64,000 nt of DNA from Anaspis maculata (taxonomy: Eukaryota; Arthropoda; Insecta; Coleoptera; Scraptiidae): NCBI GenBank assembly GCA_949128115.1, contig OX421964.1, positions 372,001-436,000 of the forward strand, read 5' to 3'. Below are positions 62,501-64,000 of the stretch, piece by piece. The notes under the pieces are model-generated. The model was given only the letters and a program-made list of their open reading frames with translations, searched no databases and was not told the origin of the DNA. A program made the translations under genes and the position numbers. Position 1 is the first letter of the stretch. Each line of letters starts with the position of its first letter.

Positions 62501-64000
62501 CGTGGGTTGGAATTTGAAGTCACGTGGGTTAGAGCGTGAAGTCACGTGGGTCAAGACCTGAACTTTCTGGATAACAATTGTGTCTTTTTTTTTTATATTT
62601 GTGTTCGTTCGTCAGATGTTGCGTTTGGAACAAGTAGCTGCCAACTCAAAAAGTGGTGACCGATCGTTTTTAAAGTCACGTGGGTTGGAGTTTAAAGTCA
62701 CGTGGGTTGGAGCCCGGAGTCACGTGGGTTAGGACCTGAACTTTTTGGATAACAATTTTGTCTATTTTTTGATATTTTTGTTCGTTCGACGGATGTTGCG
62801 TTTGGAACAAGTAGAAGCCAACTTAAAAAGTGGTGACCGATCGTTTTTAAAGTCACGTGGGTTGAAATTTGAAGTCACGTGGGTTGGAGTTTGGAGTCAC
62901 GTGGGTTGAAACCTAAACTTTTTGGATGACAATTGTCTTTTTTTTTCTTCGATATTTGAGTTCGTTTGACGGATGTTGCGTTTGGAACAAGTAGCTGCCA
63001 ACTCAAAAAGTGGTGACCGATCGTTTTTAAAGTCACGTGGGTTGGAGTTTGAAGTCACGTGGGTTGGAGCTCGAAGTCACGTGGGTTAGAACCTAAACTT
63101 TTTGGATAACAATTGTGTTTTTTTTTTGATATTTTTGTTCGTCCGTCGGATGTTGCGTTTGGAACGAGTAGCAGCTAACTTAAAAAATGGTGACCGATCG
63201 TTTTTTAAGTCACGTGGGTTAAAATTTGAAGTCACGTGGGTTGGAGTTTGAAGTCACGTGGGTTGAAACCTGATATTTTTTGGATAACAATTGTCTTTTT
63301 TTTTTTCGATATTTGTGTTCGTTTGACGGATGTTGCGTTTGGAACAAGTAGCTGCTAACTCAAAAAGTGGTGACCGATCGTTTTCAAAGTCACGTGGGTT
63401 GAAGTTTGATGTCACGTGGGTTGGAGCCTTGAGTCACGTGGGTTCAAACCTGAACTTTTTGGATAACAATTGTGTCTATTTTTCGATATTTTTGTTCGTT
63501 CGTCGGATGTTGCGTTTGAAACGAGAAGCTGCCAACTAAAAAAGTGGTGACCGATCGTTTTTAAAGTCACGTGGGTTGAAGTTTGAAGTCACGTGGGTTG
63601 GAGCCTGAAGTCACGTGGGTTCAAACCTGAACTTTTTAGATAACAATTGTGTCTATTTTTTGATATTTTTGTTCGTTCGTCGGATGTTGCGTTTGGAACG
63701 AGTAGCTGCCAACTCCAAAAGTGGTGACCGATCGTTTTAAAAGTCACGTGGGTTAAAGTTTGAAGTCACGTGGGCTGGAGCCTGAAGTCACGTGGGTTAA
63801 AACCTTAACTTTTTGGATAACAATTGTGTCTTTTTTTTTTATATTTGTGTTCGTTCGTCAGATGTTGCGTTTGGAACAAGTAGCTGCCAACTCAAAAAGT
63901 GGTGACCGATCGTTTTTGAAGTCACGTGGGTTGGAGCCTGAAGTCACGTGGGTTAGGACCTGGAATTTTTGGATAACAATTGTGTCTTTTTTTTGATATT
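59535..64000 (+). repeat. Diverged satellite segment without long-range copies
   Basis: Same monomer type and orientation, but with more private changes: GTTTGAGTCACG near 61781, CCTGAATTTTTGG near 62206, AACTATTGTG near 60940 and 61115, and TTCTTTTGACGG near 62052. I could not match it to any other stretch of the window over more than a few monomers. It may be an older or less homogenised part of the array; that is inference. Confidence 0.6.

Larger units (their letters stand above)
45743..64000 (+). repeat. E-box satellite array, right block
   Basis: Same satellite, same orientation and same 177/200/156-bp monomer classes as the left block, resuming exactly at the right target duplication. 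The first 3.7 kb match 11173-14860 almost base for base at an offset of 34,570, changing to 34,566 because of a T-run difference. The next part follows 15,361-23,640 at offsets of 34,921 and then 35,026. The array runs off the end of the window. Confidence 0.97.

Noticed and set aside
1..64000. Regular repeats considered as a CRISPR array
   Set aside because: There are no unique spacers; the intervals between subrepeats are themselves repeats, and no cas gene is present.
1..64000. GGG every 22 bases considered as a G-quadruplex array
   Set aside because: Loops of about 19 bases between single GGG triplets are too long for a stable standard quadruplex.

Overview
The window is non-coding eukaryotic DNA: about 57.7 kb of one tandem satellite, all in head-to-tail orientation, interrupted once by a 6,274-bp LTR retrotransposon. 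No host gene, tRNA, rRNA, CRISPR array or bacterial-type gene is visible. The retrotransposon's Gag, protease and integrase-tail proteins resemble Ty3/Gypsy elements of arthropods, and its LTRs carry GTACCTA-rich patches of a kind I associate with some insect genomes. An insect or other arthropod heterochromatic region is therefore the best guess. This is inference; no species is recognised.

Satellite (1-39468 and 45743-64000). The basic monomer is about 177 bp. It has an AT-rich body of about 112 bp (GGATAACAATTG, phased T-tracts, TTCGTTCG, a GGATGTTGCGTTTGGAAC block, then GTGGTGACCGATCG). A short internal tandem of a 22-bp subrepeat with core GTCACGTGGGTT follows. Three subrepeats are usual; four give about 200-bp monomers, two give about 156-bp monomers, and a truncated 106-bp form also exists. 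Each subrepeat normally carries a palindromic E-box (CACGTG), so the array holds roughly a thousand of them (estimated from monomer number, not counted).

Higher-order structure. Monomer variants recur in fixed order. Units of 4,482 and 4,836 bp occupy 1-9318 and a third, altered unit starts at 9319. 13130-15260 is repeated at 16600-18630. A 10,237-bp step duplicates 18239-23881 at 28476-34118, and a third copy lies near 53265-58801. A 1,976-bp tandem step lies at 23862-27000. 6538-11176 is repeated at 34829-39468, and 11173-14860 at 45743-49420. From about 59530 to the end the monomers look more diverged and I see no long repeat of them elsewhere in the window.

Retrotransposon (39469-45742, minus strand). 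It has two 1,494-bp LTRs (TG...CA) with no difference found by eye, a 4-bp target duplication ACTT, a Lys-type primer-binding site and a polypurine tract. Gag is interrupted by one in-frame TAG. A protease frame follows through a probable -1 shift at an A-run, and it runs straight into the last part of integrase, so reverse transcriptase, RNase H and the integrase core are missing. The element is thus a recent insertion of a defective copy that probably moved with enzymes supplied in trans. The paralogous satellite copy keeps the precise empty site (ACTT at 11173-11176), which orders the events or, alternatively, marks two haplotypes joined in assembly.
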